Part shown: positions 8,530 to 17,564 of the stretch, in pieces
Numbering within the stretch: position 1 is the first letter of the stretch
Layout of the letters: every line of letters starts with the position of its first letter
NCBI RefSeq assembly: GCF_002109385.1
Contig: NZ_CP020814.1
Span: forward strand, 3,433,501 to 3,497,500
Origin: Halalkalibacter krulwichiae
GTDB lineage: Bacteria > Bacillota > Bacilli > Bacillales > Bacillaceae_D
Reading direction: 5' to 3'
DNA: 64,000 nucleotides
The notes under the pieces: generated by a model
Seen by the model: only the letters and a program-made list of their open reading frames with translations
The model's database searches: none
Told to the model about the DNA's origin: nothing
Translations under genes and position numbers: made by a program

Positions 8530-11388
8530 ATGAATATGAAAGAATCATCCATAATAAAGAAAGTAAAAATGCTCTCACGAAAAATTCATGAATTGAAAAT
8601 CTTTCGACGAATCGGCATTACATATCAAGTATTCTGGAACTTATTTCTTATAGGATTAGTTGTCGGATCAATGTCCCTATTCTTTTTAGGTGGAACAGCT
8701 GCAGGCTACTTCGCCTCTTTAGTAAAAGATGAACCACTACGGACTGCCGAAGAAATGAGAGATCGAATCTATGATTATGCAGAAACAAGTCAAGTTTTCT
8801 TTGATAACGACGTACTATTAGGAGAATTACCTACAGACGTTGAGAGACATCAAGTTTCATTAGACGACGTCTCTGACCACTTAAAAAATGCAATTATCGC
8901 AACAGAGGATGAATACTTCTATGAGCATGATGGCATTGTGCCAAAAGCAATCATGCGAGCTACTTTTCAGGAATTCGCCAATTCCTCTTTACAGACAGGT
9001 GGAAGTACATTAACACAGCAATTAATAAAAAATCAAATTCTTACAAGTGAAGTTTCATTTGATCGAAAAGCTACTGAAATTTTGCTAGCGATGCGACTCG
9101 AACATTTTCTTGAGAAAGATGAAATATTGGAAGCTTATTTAAATATTGTACCGTTTGGCCGCAATTCTTCCGGGCGACAAATTGCCGGTGCTCAAGCTGC
9201 TTCAAGAGGAATCTTCGGAGTCAATGCGAGTGAGCTTTCGATCCCACAAGCTGCCTACATTGCAGGATTGCCACAAAGTCCATTCGGCTACACTCCTTTC
9301 TTACAAAACGGGGCAATTAAAGAAAACTTAGACCCCGGGATTAACCGAATGAGAACCGTTCTTTCTAGAATGTATGATGGTGGCTATATTACAGAAGAGG
9401 AGTACGAAGACGCATTAGCTTATGATGTGAGTGAGCATTTTGCTGATCCTGTCACTGCTCCAATTGAAAAGTATCCTTATTTGACAAATGAAGTTTTACG
9501 TAGGGCTGTCAATGTCTTAGCAGACCAAACGATAAAAGAAAACTATGAAAACTTTAACGAATTAGATAGAGAAGAACAAACGCGCCTACGAAATCGCGCT
9601 CGTGATGAAGCTGAAGCGAATTTACGAAATAATGGTTATCGAATTCATACGACTATTGATAAAGATGTTTATTTAGCGATGCAAGATGCTGTCCAAAATG
9701 ATCATTTGTTCGGACCAGTTAAACAGCATACGAACGCTAATGGTGAAATTGTGCAGCAACAGGAAGAAGTCGGTGCAATTCTTATAGAAAATCATACTGG
9801 TGCGATTAAAGGATTTGTCGCAGGAAGAGATGAAGTACTTGGAAATGAGTTTAACCGAGCAACACAGGCGAAACGACAAAACGGCTCAACCATGAAGCCT
9901 CTTCTCGCTTACGCTCCTGCTATGGAAATAGGTGCCATTCAACCAGGTATTGTCGTCCCTGACACTCCCGCAACCTATCGAGGCACAAGTACACCAATCC
10001 GAAATTTTGATCGAAATCACTTAGGACTGCTTTCTGCTCGTGAATCTCTTGCACGATCTAGAAATGTTCCTGCTGTTCGCGCCTATAATATGGTGCCTCA
10101 TGAACAAGCACGTCAAACGCTATTAGATTACGGATTTGAAATTCCTGCTGATGCTCCATATGAATCTTCACCTTTAGGGGCCATCGATGTAACTGTTGAA
10201 CAAAATACGAATGCCTATGCAACATTTGCGAATGGTGGCAAATTTGTAGAGTCTTATATGATCGAAAAGATTGAAACTGCAAGTGGAGAACTTGTTTATG
10301 AACATGAACCAGTTGAAAGAGAAATTTTCTCCCCACAAACAGCTTATTTAACAATTGATATTATGAGAGACGTTCTCCGTGGAGTCGGAACAGCGAGCTC
10401 GCTACCAGGAAGACTTTCGTTCTCTTCTGATTGGGCAGGAAAAACAGGTACATCAAGTGACGTAAAAGATTCTTGGTTTGTAGCAACAAATCCAAATGTT
10501 TCTCTAGGAGTTTGGATTGGATATGATCATCAAGAACATAGAATTGAACAAACCGTTGGCGGCTTACGCTACGGAGCTAGAACTCAACAAATTTGGGCGA
10601 ACATTGCGAATGCCGCTTATCATCAAAATGCAGAATTAATGGGTACTGGTAAACGGTTTGAAAGACCAGATGGAATCGTCTCTCGTTCGATTTGCAGCTT
10701 AACAGGCTTACTTGCTTCAAAAATGTGTCAAGACGCCGGCTTAGTAAAGACAGATCTGTTCAATGCTAAATTTGTTCCTACAAAAACCGATGACAGCCTT
10801 GAAAGCGGGCGTTATGTGACAATTAACGGAACCAATTACAAAGCTTTAGCTGATACACCGTCTGAGTTCACTGAAACTGGCTTTACTATTTCAGCAAACA
10901 TTGCAAACTTAACAGATATCTCTAGTTACTTACCTGATAACATGAAAAACATCATCCCGGATAAGGACGCACCAAACAATGGCAAAACACCCGGAAAACT
11001 AGGCAATATTTCACTAAGTGGTGACACTCTATCTTGGTCGAAGCATTCAGATTCGGATATTGTCGGCTATCGGATTTACCGCGCTTCCAATGGTAGTACA
11101 GACTTCAAACTTCACAACCACGTTCGAGGAAATGATACAACAAGCTTTACAGTGAACGGAAAATCCTATTCGTATTATGTAACAGCGGTAGACTCGGCTG
11201 GTAGAGAATCATCTGCTTCTTCAGTCGCTGAAGGTACAAATTATAAATCCGAGCCTGAAGACGATTCTAAAGAAGAAACAGAAGAAGAACCTGAAGATGA
11301 TTCTGAAGAAGATTCTGAAGAAGAAATTGAAGAGGAACCTGAAGACGATTCTGAAGAAGAAGAATCTAACAGTAATAGTGATGAGTAA
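8530..11388 (+). CDS. class A penicillin-binding protein (PBP1A family) with C-terminal fibronectin III domain
   Basis: A bifunctional glycosyltransferase-transpeptidase that polymerises and crosslinks peptidoglycan outside the membrane. The 952-residue protein has a basic cytoplasmic tail, a membrane segment at about 33-60, and a GT51 domain with EDEYFYEH (catalytic Glu126) and TGGSTLTQQ. The transpeptidase domain carries the nucleophile in GSTMKP (Ser453), SRN at 510-512 and KTG at 638-640. A fibronectin type III domain follows at about 815-905, and the protein ends in an acidic tail of repeated EEEPEDDSEE units from about 910. AGGAGG precedes ATG codons at 8530 and 8536. It diverges from tyrS and is monocistronic. 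Confidence 0.93.
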   Translation: MNMKESSIIKKVKMLSRKIHELKIFRRIGITYQVFWNLFLIGLVVGSMSLFFLGGTAAGYFASLVKDEPLRTAEEMRDRIYDYAETSQVFFDNDVLLGELPTDVERHQVSLDDVSDHLKNAIIATEDEYFYEHDGIVPKAIMRATFQEFANSSLQTGGSTLTQQLIKNQILTSEVSFDRKATEILLAMRLEHFLEKDEILEAYLNIVPFGRNSSGRQIAGAQAASRGIFGVNASELSIPQAAYIAGLPQSPFGYTPFLQNGAIKENLDPGINRMRTVLSRMYDGGYITEEEYEDALAYDVSEHFADPVTAPIEKYPYLTNEVLRRAVNVLADQTIKENYENFNELDREEQTRLRNRARDEAEANLRNNGYRIHTTIDKDVYLAMQDAVQNDHLFGPVKQHTNANGEIVQQQEEVGAILIENHTGAIKGFVAGRDEVLGNEFNRATQAKRQNGSTMKPLLAYAPAMEIGAIQPGIVVPDTPATYRGTSTPIRNFDRNHLGLLSARESLARSRNVPAVRAYNMVPHEQARQTLLDYGFEIPADAPYESSPLGAIDVTVEQNTNAYATFANGGKFVESYMIEKIETASGELVYEHEPVEREIFSPQTAYLTIDIMRDVLRGVGTASSLPGRLSFSSDWAGKTGTSSDVKDSWFVATNPNVSLGVWIGYDHQEHRIEQTVGGLRYGARTQQIWANIANAAYHQNAELMGTGKRFERPDGIVSRSICSLTGLLASKMCQDAGLVKTDLFNAKFVPTKTDDSLESGRYVTINGTNYKALADTPSEFTETGFTISANIANLTDISSYLPDNMKNIIPDKDAPNNGKTPGKLGNISLSGDTLSWSKHSDSDIVGYRIYRASNGSTDFKLHNHVRGNDTTSFTVNGKSYSYYVTAVDSAGRESSASSVAEGTNYKSEPEDDSKEETEEEPEDDSEEDSEEEIEEEPEDDSEEEESNSNSDE

Positions 11389-11394
11389 TACGCG

Positions 11395-11437
11395 AAAAGA
11401 ACTTGGAATTAATCCAAGTTCTTTTCTTTGTTTTTTT
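11395..11437 (+). terminator. terminator of the PBP gene
   Basis: AAAAGAACTTGGA pairs with TCCAAGTTCTTTT around a short loop, followed by CTTTG and seven T. Confidence 0.85.
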
Positions 11438-11620
11438 AAGGTGAGACTGTTTTCTTTAACAGGGTTATCGGAACGTCAAGGCAAATAGCTTATAATACAA
11501 AGAAGCAGGATGAAAACCGTTGATTTACATCCTGCTCTTTGCAGTTTTATAGTAGAACAGAACATAGGTTATATGGTTATTATTTCCAAACCGAACAGTC
11601 CGTCTGTTCTATTATAAAAA

Positions 11621-13336
11621 TTAATCTTCCATTGTCGATAAATCACCAGTTGGTAGATCAAGTTCCCAAGCTTTTAATACACGTCTCATAATCTTACCAC
11701 TACGTGTTTTCGGAAGCTTTTCTCTAAATTCAATTTCTCTTGGTGCTGCATGTGCTGCTAATCCTTTCTTAACGAAGTTACGGATGTCTTCTTTTAATTC
11801 ATCAGTTACTTCATAACCCTCACGTAAAGCAACAAATGCTTTAATGATTTCTCCTCTTACCGGATCAGGCTTACCAATTACACCAGCTTCTGCAACAGCT
11901 GGATGCTCTACTAATTTACTTTCTACTTCAAATGGACCTACTCGCTCACCAGATGTCATGATTACATCATCAATTCTTCCTTGGAACCAAAAGTATCCAT
12001 CTTCATCCATATATGCAGAGTCTCCAGATACGTACCAGCCATCGATTTCGAAATAGCTATTATACTTTTCTTCGTTATTCCAAACCGCACGCATCATAGA
12101 AGGCCAGCCTTTTTGAATTGCTAGATTCCCCATTCTATTTGGCGGTAACTCATTTCCTTTATCATCAATAATAGCCGCTTTAATGCCAGGTAATGGCTTA
12201 CCCATAGAACCAGGGCGAACTTCCATAGAAGGATAGTTACAAATGACTTGTGCACCTGTTTCTGTCATCCACCATGTATCATGAATACGTAAATCAAACA
12301 CTTTCACTCCCCAGCGAACAACTTCTGGATTTAGCGGCTCTCCTACACTCAACATATGGCGCAGGTTAGATAAATCGTATTTCTTCACTAATTCATCACC
12401 GGCACTCATTAACATCCTAAATGCTGTTGGTGCACTATACCATACCGTTACTTTATACTTCTCTAATGTTTCATACCAATCTTGTGGGCTGAATCTTCCA
12501 CCACGGATAACATTAGATACACCTACTAACCAAGGTCCAAAAATTCCATAAGAAGTACCCGTTACCCAACCCGGATCAGCTGTACACCAATAAATATCAT
12601 CCTCTTTTAAATCTAGTACCCACTTAGCAGATTGGTAATGTTGAAGCATTGCATTGTGAACGTGAAGAACGCCTTTTGGTTTTCCTGTTGATCCAGAAGT
12701 ATAGTGTAAGATTAGTCCATCTTCACGATCAACCCACTCAATTTCAAGTTGATCACTTGCAGCATTTAAACGAGTTAAGAAGTTGTAATAAGATCCATTC
12801 TCTTCATATTGTTCATCAACGATAAATACCGATTCAAGGTTTGGTAAATCACCTACCGGAACTCGTTCTAATAGAGCTGGCGTTGTAATAAGTACTTTTG
12901 CCGCACTATCCTCTAAACGATCCCGTACTGCCCCTTCCATGAAAGCCTCAAACAAAGGTCCGACGATGGCACCTAGTTTAATAGCTCCTAAAACCGAGAA
13001 GTAAAGTTCAGGTGAACGTGGCATAAAGATAAAAACACGATCTCCTTTTACAACCCCTGCTTCTTTTAAAACATTTGCAGCTTTATTAGAATACGTTTTC
13101 ATATCATGGAACGTATATTCTTCAACACGATTTGCATCACTATAATATAAAGCAACTTTATCTTTCTTATCGCCTTCAGCATGACGATCAATTGCCTCAT
13201 AAGCTAGATTAACTTTACCAGTTTCTCCCCAAGAAAATTCAGACTCTACTGATTTCCAATCAAATGATTGAACAGCTTCCTCATAGTTTGGTAAGTTATG
13301 ATTTCCCTTTACAGGTGAAAGCGCTTGCAGTTTCAT
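11621..13336 (-). CDS. acsA: acetyl-CoA synthetase (AMP-forming)
   Basis: Activates acetate to acetyl-CoA through acetyl-AMP. The 571-residue product (B. subtilis AcsA is about the same) has the adenylate-forming P-loop LHYTSGSTGKPKG, the YVSGD and GRIDD hinge motifs, and the C-terminal catalytic lysine in PKTRSGKIMRR, the residue acetylated by AcuA. The ATG at 13336 follows AGGAGGAAG; a longer frame from 13384 is unsupported. It is divergent from acuABC, whose products control its acetylation. A cre operator lies in codons 3-7. Confidence 0.95.
   Translation of the reverse strand: MKLQALSPVKGNHNLPNYEEAVQSFDWKSVESEFSWGETGKVNLAYEAIDRHAEGDKKDKVALYYSDANRVEEYTFHDMKTYSNKAANVLKEAGVVKGDRVFIFMPRSPELYFSVLGAIKLGAIVGPLFEAFMEGAVRDRLEDSAAKVLITTPALLERVPVGDLPNLESVFIVDEQYEENGSYYNFLTRLNAASDQLEIEWVDREDGLILHYTSGSTGKPKGVLHVHNAMLQHYQSAKWVLDLKEDDIYWCTADPGWVTGTSYGIFGPWLVGVSNVIRGGRFSPQDWYETLEKYKVTVWYSAPTAFRMLMSAGDELVKKYDLSNLRHMLSVGEPLNPEVVRWGVKVFDLRIHDTWWMTETGAQVICNYPSMEVRPGSMGKPLPGIKAAIIDDKGNELPPNRMGNLAIQKGWPSMMRAVWNNEEKYNSYFEIDGWYVSGDSAYMDEDGYFWFQGRIDDVIMTSGERVGPFEVESKLVEHPAVAEAGVIGKPDPVRGEIIKAFVALREGYEVTDELKEDIRNFVKKGLAAHAAPREIEFREKLPKTRSGKIMRRVLKAWELDLPTGDLSTMED
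13316..13329. promoter_or_regulatory. catabolite responsive element (cre) for CcpA in the start of acsA
   Basis: TGAAAGCGCTTGCA matches the 14-base cre consensus TGWAARCGYTWNCW at every position. It lies just inside acsA, downstream of the acsA promoter and about 215 bases upstream of acuA. In B. subtilis acsA and acuABC are under CcpA control, and the ccpA gene is about 5 kb away. Confidence 0.8.
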
Positions 13337-13372
13337 AGTAGATCTTCCTCCTTTTATGTATTTACAATATAT

Positions 13373-13401
13373 AGTATAATACATACAGAATATTATATCA
13401 A
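13373..13401 (-). promoter_or_regulatory. SigA promoter of acsA
   Basis: On the minus strand TTGATA (13396-13401) and TATACT (13373-13378) are 17 bases apart. The start would fall about 30 bases upstream of the acsA ATG, so the cre lies downstream of the start point, a roadblock-type arrangement. Confidence 0.65.
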
Positions 13402-13542
13402 TTTGAAAATTTAAAAAAGGTATCTTTTGGAAAATATTTTTTTATTAAATTTAATGACAAAGTGATGAAGATACGGTTAGTCTTCTTTTATTCATGTATA
13501 ATAAATTCAGAAAATGGCTGGCTTAAAGGTGGTAGTATATAC

Positions 13543-14175
13543 ATGATTCATCAAAAAACTTATTATTCTATGACTATTCCTTTTCAAGATCGATCGCTTA
13601 TATTGGAAGGGCCACTATCTGGAGAAGCGATAGAGAGCTTCGAATTTCATAGTGGATTAGTCGCGTTTCGCCCCCCTGAAAAACAAAAGATAGCATTAAT
13701 TGGTATTGCTGATTTACCAGAAGGACGAATTAACGTTGTGCGCGATGGAAATACGATCGTTGGCTATGTTACTTTTGTCTACCCAGACCCAATGGAACGA
13801 TGGTCTGAAGGAAAAGTAGAGAACTTAATAGAGCTTGGCGCGATCGAAATTGCTAAAGAATACCGTGGCGCTCAAGTCGGGAAAAATTTATTACGGCTGT
13901 CATTTATGGATGATGCCATGGAAGATTATATCATTATTACAACGGAGTATTATTGGCATTGGGATTTAACAGGTAGTGGGTTAGATGTTTGGGGATACAG
14001 AAAAATGATGGAAAAAATGATGAATGCTGGTGGACTGGAATGGTATGCGACAGATGACCCCGAGATTTGTTCACACCCTGCAAACTGTTTAATGGCACGC
14101 ATCGGAAAAAGAGTCAATACAGATTCCATCCTTCGTTTTGACCAATTACGTTTTCAAAATCGCTTCATGTATTAA
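13543..14175 (+). CDS. acuA: protein acetyltransferase AcuA (AcsA-modifying GNAT enzyme)
   Basis: In B. subtilis AcuA acetylates the catalytic lysine of AcsA and switches it off. The 210-residue product equals the B. subtilis length, starts MIHQKTYYSMTIPF and has a GNAT fold with the acetyl-CoA-binding stretch around IAKEYRGAQVGKNLLRLSF. The ATG at 13543 follows AAAGGTGGT; the frame opens earlier at 13462 but without family support. First gene of acuABC, with a TATAAT at 13497-13502 as the likely -10. Confidence 0.93.
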   Translation: MIHQKTYYSMTIPFQDRSLILEGPLSGEAIESFEFHSGLVAFRPPEKQKIALIGIADLPEGRINVVRDGNTIVGYVTFVYPDPMERWSEGKVENLIELGAIEIAKEYRGAQVGKNLLRLSFMDDAMEDYIIITTEYYWHWDLTGSGLDVWGYRKMMEKMMNAGGLEWYATDDPEICSHPANCLMARIGKRVNTDSILRFDQLRFQNRFMY

Positions 14176-14196
14176 ATTAAAGGTGGTGCTGCAATT

Positions 14197-14835
14197 ATGA
14201 TCATTGAATATATTATGAAGAGAAATGTCATTACAATAAAGGATACTGCGACGATTAAAGAGGCGATGCAACTTTTGGAACTTCACCAAATACGTCACAT
14301 TCCTATCACTAATGAAAGGAATCGTTTAGTAGGAATTGTTTCAGATAGTGATATTAGAGATGCCAGCCCTTCTATTTTCCACTTTACGGATCATTTAGAA
14401 GATTTTTTGAAACCGATTTCTACAATCATGAAAAGAAATGTCATAACTGCACATCCGCTAGATTTCGTTGAAGAAGTTTCAACATTATTTTATGAACATC
14501 ACATTGGCTGCTTACCGATTTTAGACGATGATGAGCTTGTTGGGATTGTCACAGAAACAGATATGTTACATACACTTGTTGAGTTAATGGGCGCACATCA
14601 ACCTAGCTCACACATTGAGGTAAAGGTAGAAAACATTACTGGGAAGCTAGCTGATATCGCTGCGATATTTAAAGAATTAAATGTTAGCATTATAAGTGTT
14701 CTAGTATATCCTTATCATGACCCTTCCTATAAAATACTCGTATTTCGCGTACAAACGATCGATCCGCGTCGAATCATTAAAGTGATTGAAGCAAATGGTT
14801 ATAACGTCTTATGGCCAAGTGAGCCAGGCTTATGA
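14197..14835 (+). CDS. acuB: AcuB, CBS-pair and ACT domain protein
   Basis: Part of the acuABC acetoin/acetate operon; the exact role is not settled, but the domains suggest nucleotide sensing. Residues 1-60 (IMKRNVITIKDTATIKEAMQ) and about 75-130 (IMKRNVITAHPLDFVEEV) are a CBS pair, and residues 145-205 form an ACT-like domain. Ribosome binding site AAAGGTGGT. The stop overlaps the acuC start as ATGA, so AcuB and AcuC are translationally coupled. Confidence 0.92.
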   Translation: MIIEYIMKRNVITIKDTATIKEAMQLLELHQIRHIPITNERNRLVGIVSDSDIRDASPSIFHFTDHLEDFLKPISTIMKRNVITAHPLDFVEEVSTLFYEHHIGCLPILDDDELVGIVTETDMLHTLVELMGAHQPSSHIEVKVENITGKLADIAAIFKELNVSIISVLVYPYHDPSYKILVFRVQTIDPRRIIKVIEANGYNVLWPSEPGL

Positions 14836-15998
14836 TAAAAAGAGATGCATCATTCGTTTTTTCAACTGAACAGTTAGCCTATAAATTTAATGACGATCAC
14901 CCTTTTAACCATTTGCGGCTTCAGCTTACTTTCGAATTATTAAAAGAATTAAAAGCACTTGATGATAATATTATCATACCTCCAAGAATGGCAACCGATG
15001 AAGAAATTGCCTTAATTCATGATGAGGCCTACATAGAAGCTGTTAAATCAGCTGGCAGAGGAGAACTAAATGAAGCAACTGCTGTAAATTATGGCTTAGG
15101 TACTGATGATACACCTATCTTTGCTAATATGCATGAAGCTTCTGCCCTGCTTGTTGGTGGTACCTTAACAGCTGTAGATGAAGTAATGCAAGGAAGATCC
15201 AACCATGCCTTACATCTTGGCGGTGGACTGCATCATGGGTTCAAAGGAAAGGCTTCTGGTTTCTGTATATACAACGATAGCTCAATTGCGATTGAATATA
15301 TGAAGAAGCATTACGGTGCACGTGTGCTTTACGTTGATACGGATGCTCATCATGGGGATGGCGTTCAATGGGCATTTTATGATGACCCCGACGTTTGTAC
15401 TCTTAGTATTCACGAAACAGGCCGTTATCTTTTTCCGGGAACTGGTCAAGTCCATGAAAAGGGGTCTGGAAGAGGTTATGGCTTTTCTATCAATGTACCT
15501 GTCGATGCATTTACCGAAGACCACTCTTTTATCGAAGTATATGAAACCGCTTTAAGGGAAGTAGTTTCATTTTTTAAGCCCGATGTGATCATAACCCAAA
15601 ATGGAGCAGATGCTCATCATTTTGATCCACTTACACATTTATGCTCAACAATTGAGACATACAAAGCTATTCCAAAACTCGCTCATCAATTAGCACATGA
15701 ATATTGTGATGGACGCTGGATTGCGGTTGGTGGCGGAGGCTATGACATATGGCGAGTGGTGCCAAGGGCGTGGTCTTTAGTTTGGCTAACGATGACTGGT
15801 CAACAAGACCAATTACCAAGAAGACTTCCTGATAACTGGCTGCGTAAATGGAGTCGTCAAGCTGAAGAAGAACTTCCTTTGTTTTGGGATGACCAAAATA
15901 TCGTCCCAACGATCCCACGTAAACAAGAAATAACGGAAAAGAATTTTAAAACACTCGAAAAAGCTCTTTACCATATCCGTACGGAACAAAGACGATAA
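14832..15998 (+). CDS. acuC: AcuC, histone deacetylase-like protein deacetylase
   Basis: A zinc-dependent deacetylase of the class I/II HDAC fold that in B. subtilis removes the acetyl group from AcsA and reactivates it. The 388-residue protein shows HDAC signatures: HLGGGLHHGFKGKASGF, the zinc ligands in YVDTDAHHGDGVQW, and VGGGGYD. Last gene of acuABC; its stop codon lies near the tip of a perfect 12-bp hairpin. Confidence 0.94.
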   Translation: MIKRDASFVFSTEQLAYKFNDDHPFNHLRLQLTFELLKELKALDDNIIIPPRMATDEEIALIHDEAYIEAVKSAGRGELNEATAVNYGLGTDDTPIFANMHEASALLVGGTLTAVDEVMQGRSNHALHLGGGLHHGFKGKASGFCIYNDSSIAIEYMKKHYGARVLYVDTDAHHGDGVQWAFYDDPDVCTLSIHETGRYLFPGTGQVHEKGSGRGYGFSINVPVDAFTEDHSFIEVYETALREVVSFFKPDVIITQNGADAHHFDPLTHLCSTIETYKAIPKLAHQLAHEYCDGRWIAVGGGGYDIWRVVPRAWSLVWLTMTGQQDQLPRRLPDNWLRKWSRQAEEELPLFWDDQNIVPTIPRKQEITEKNFKTLEKALYHIRTEQRR

Positions 15999-16019
15999 CG
16001 TGTAGTTCACGTTATCGTC
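15991..16019 (+). terminator. hairpin at the end of acuC (terminator or mRNA 3' stabiliser)
   Basis: GACGATAACGTG is followed by TAGTT and its perfect 12-base complement. The acuC stop is inside the left arm. No T run follows, so termination efficiency is uncertain. Confidence 0.5.
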
Positions 16020-16044
16020 AGATTCTCATCAGCTTTACTTCTCT

Positions 16045-16740
16045 TTACATATTTTCCAAAATTGTTGAAACGAGCAGATGTGATTGCTCACTTGCTAATT
16101 GCGTAAATTCTGCGAAATTCACTGAAGCTTTCCCATTCGCCTTATCAGACATTGAACGAATGATAACAAATGGAATTTTATTCATTGCAGCTACTTGTGC
16201 CACCGCAGCACCTTCCATCTCAACGCAAGCAGCTTCAAACTCCTCTCTTAATGATTGTACATAGTCAGCATTGGCAATAAATTGATCACCACTAACTATC
16301 CTGCCTCGAACAATATGACGACTTGTGCTTTGCTTGGCTGCAGATACTGCAAGTTCAACCAATTCTGAATTAGCTAGGAAGTCTGAACTCCCTTCAAAAT
16401 AAGGGATTTGTCCTTTTTTAAATCCTAGTGCTGTCACGTCAAGGTCATGTTGCATCGCACTAGTAGAAATGACAAGGTCACCTACATCTAAACTTTCATC
16501 TACAGCTCCTGCAACACCTGTAAATAGTAAATGTGTAATAGCAAATCGATCTACTAATAGTTGTGTTGTTAAAGCTGCATTAACCTTCCCTACGCCACAC
16601 TTACATAAGATGATTTCCTTTTCTTTTAACCGCCCTTCATAAAACTCAACTGTTGCAAACTCGTATGTATTTGTCACGACCATTTCAGCTTTCATACGTT
16701 CTATTTCTTCGTTCATTGCACCAATAACACCAATTTTCAT
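16045..16740 (-). CDS. mtnN: 5'-methylthioadenosine/S-adenosylhomocysteine nucleosidase
   Basis: Cleaves the N-glycosidic bond of MTA and SAH in methionine salvage and methyl-cycle recycling. The 231-residue product begins MKIGVIGAMNEEIE, contains LLFTGVAGAVDE and the ribose-binding ACVEMEGAAVAQVA, and ends with the catalytic-Asp region IIRSMSDKANG. The ATG at 16740 is chosen because GGAGGA is ten bases upstream; a GTG at 16749 directly abuts that site. It stands between acuC and motS, which differs from B. subtilis. Confidence 0.93.
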   Translation of the reverse strand: MKIGVIGAMNEEIERMKAEMVVTNTYEFATVEFYEGRLKEKEIILCKCGVGKVNAALTTQLLVDRFAITHLLFTGVAGAVDESLDVGDLVISTSAMQHDLDVTALGFKKGQIPYFEGSSDFLANSELVELAVSAAKQSTSRHIVRGRIVSGDQFIANADYVQSLREEFEAACVEMEGAAVAQVAAMNKIPFVIIRSMSDKANGKASVNFAEFTQLASEQSHLLVSTILENM

Positions 16741-16796
16741 TTTCCTCACTCCTCCATGTAAGTATACAACATCTTCTCATCAATTAGAAAATGACA

Positions 16797-16825
16797 AACA
16801 AAAACTCAAGGGGTCTCCTTGAGTT
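16797..16825 (-). terminator. terminator of motPS overlapping the motS stop
   Basis: On the minus strand AACTCAAGG and CCTTGAGTT pair around a 5-base loop and are followed by a T-rich tail. The motS TGA is inside the right arm. Confidence 0.7.
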
Positions 16826-17564
16826 CATAAGCTTCGTCATCATCGTATTCTGGATCAGATATAACAATGACAACTCGACGGTTTGTTTGTAAATTTGCTA
16901 CCGAAGTATTCGGTACTGCTGGCCTTGTATCTCCATAACCTGTCGCAATAAATCGATTAGGCTCTAAGTCATGATTGTCAATTAAAAAACGAATGACACT
17001 ACTTGCTCGAGCACCTGATAATTCCCAATTTGATGGATATCGGTAAGTTGAAATCGGTCTGCCATCAGTATGTCCTTCTACTTTAACAATATTAGGAATC
17101 GCCTCAAGGAGCGTACCCACTTTTGCTAAAAAGGGTTCAGCGCTAGCTAGGAGCTCTGCTTCTGCCGTTTCAAAAAGCGTACGTTCTTGTAGAACTAACA
17201 CCACTCCTCTCTCATCTCGAGAGGCTGATATTAACTCTGTGAGATCATGATCTTCTAAAAAGTCCTCCACCTCTTGCAGTAGTTCATCCATATCTAAATT
17301 CGATTCAGATTGAGAGTCAATCGGATCTTTCCGACCTTCTTCCTTGATTTCTTCTGCCGGATTTTCAAAATCAATGATAGAAGGCATATGGTCAAACGTT
17401 TGCCTATGGTTAAAAGAGTCCGCAATCGCTCTAAACTTTTGTGCATCTACGACCGACATAGAAAAAAGCAAGATAAAAAAAACTAAAATGAGGGTCATCA
17501 TATCCGAGAAAGTTACCATCCATTTTGGTGCTCCTTTTTCTTGAGGACGGCTTCTACGCTTCAT
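16806..17564 (-). CDS. motS: flagellar stator protein MotS (MotB family, sodium type)
   Basis: Peptidoglycan-anchored half of the Na+-coupled flagellar stator. The 252-residue protein has the plug/transmembrane motif PKWMVTFSDMMTLILVFFIL with the ion-binding aspartate, and a C-terminal OmpA-like peptidoglycan-binding domain (KVEGHTDGRPI, NWELSGARAS). The start at 17564 (MKRRSRPQEKGAPKW) aligns with B. subtilis MotS and follows GGGTGAAG; it overlaps the motP stop by 11 bases. A longer frame from 17600 is inside motP. Confidence 0.92.
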   Translation of the reverse strand: MKRRSRPQEKGAPKWMVTFSDMMTLILVFFILLFSMSVVDAQKFRAIADSFNHRQTFDHMPSIIDFENPAEEIKEEGRKDPIDSQSESNLDMDELLQEVEDFLEDHDLTELISASRDERGVVLVLQERTLFETAEAELLASAEPFLAKVGTLLEAIPNIVKVEGHTDGRPISTYRYPSNWELSGARASSVIRFLIDNHDLEPNRFIATGYGDTRPAVPNTSVANLQTNRRVVIVISDPEYDDDEAYELKETP

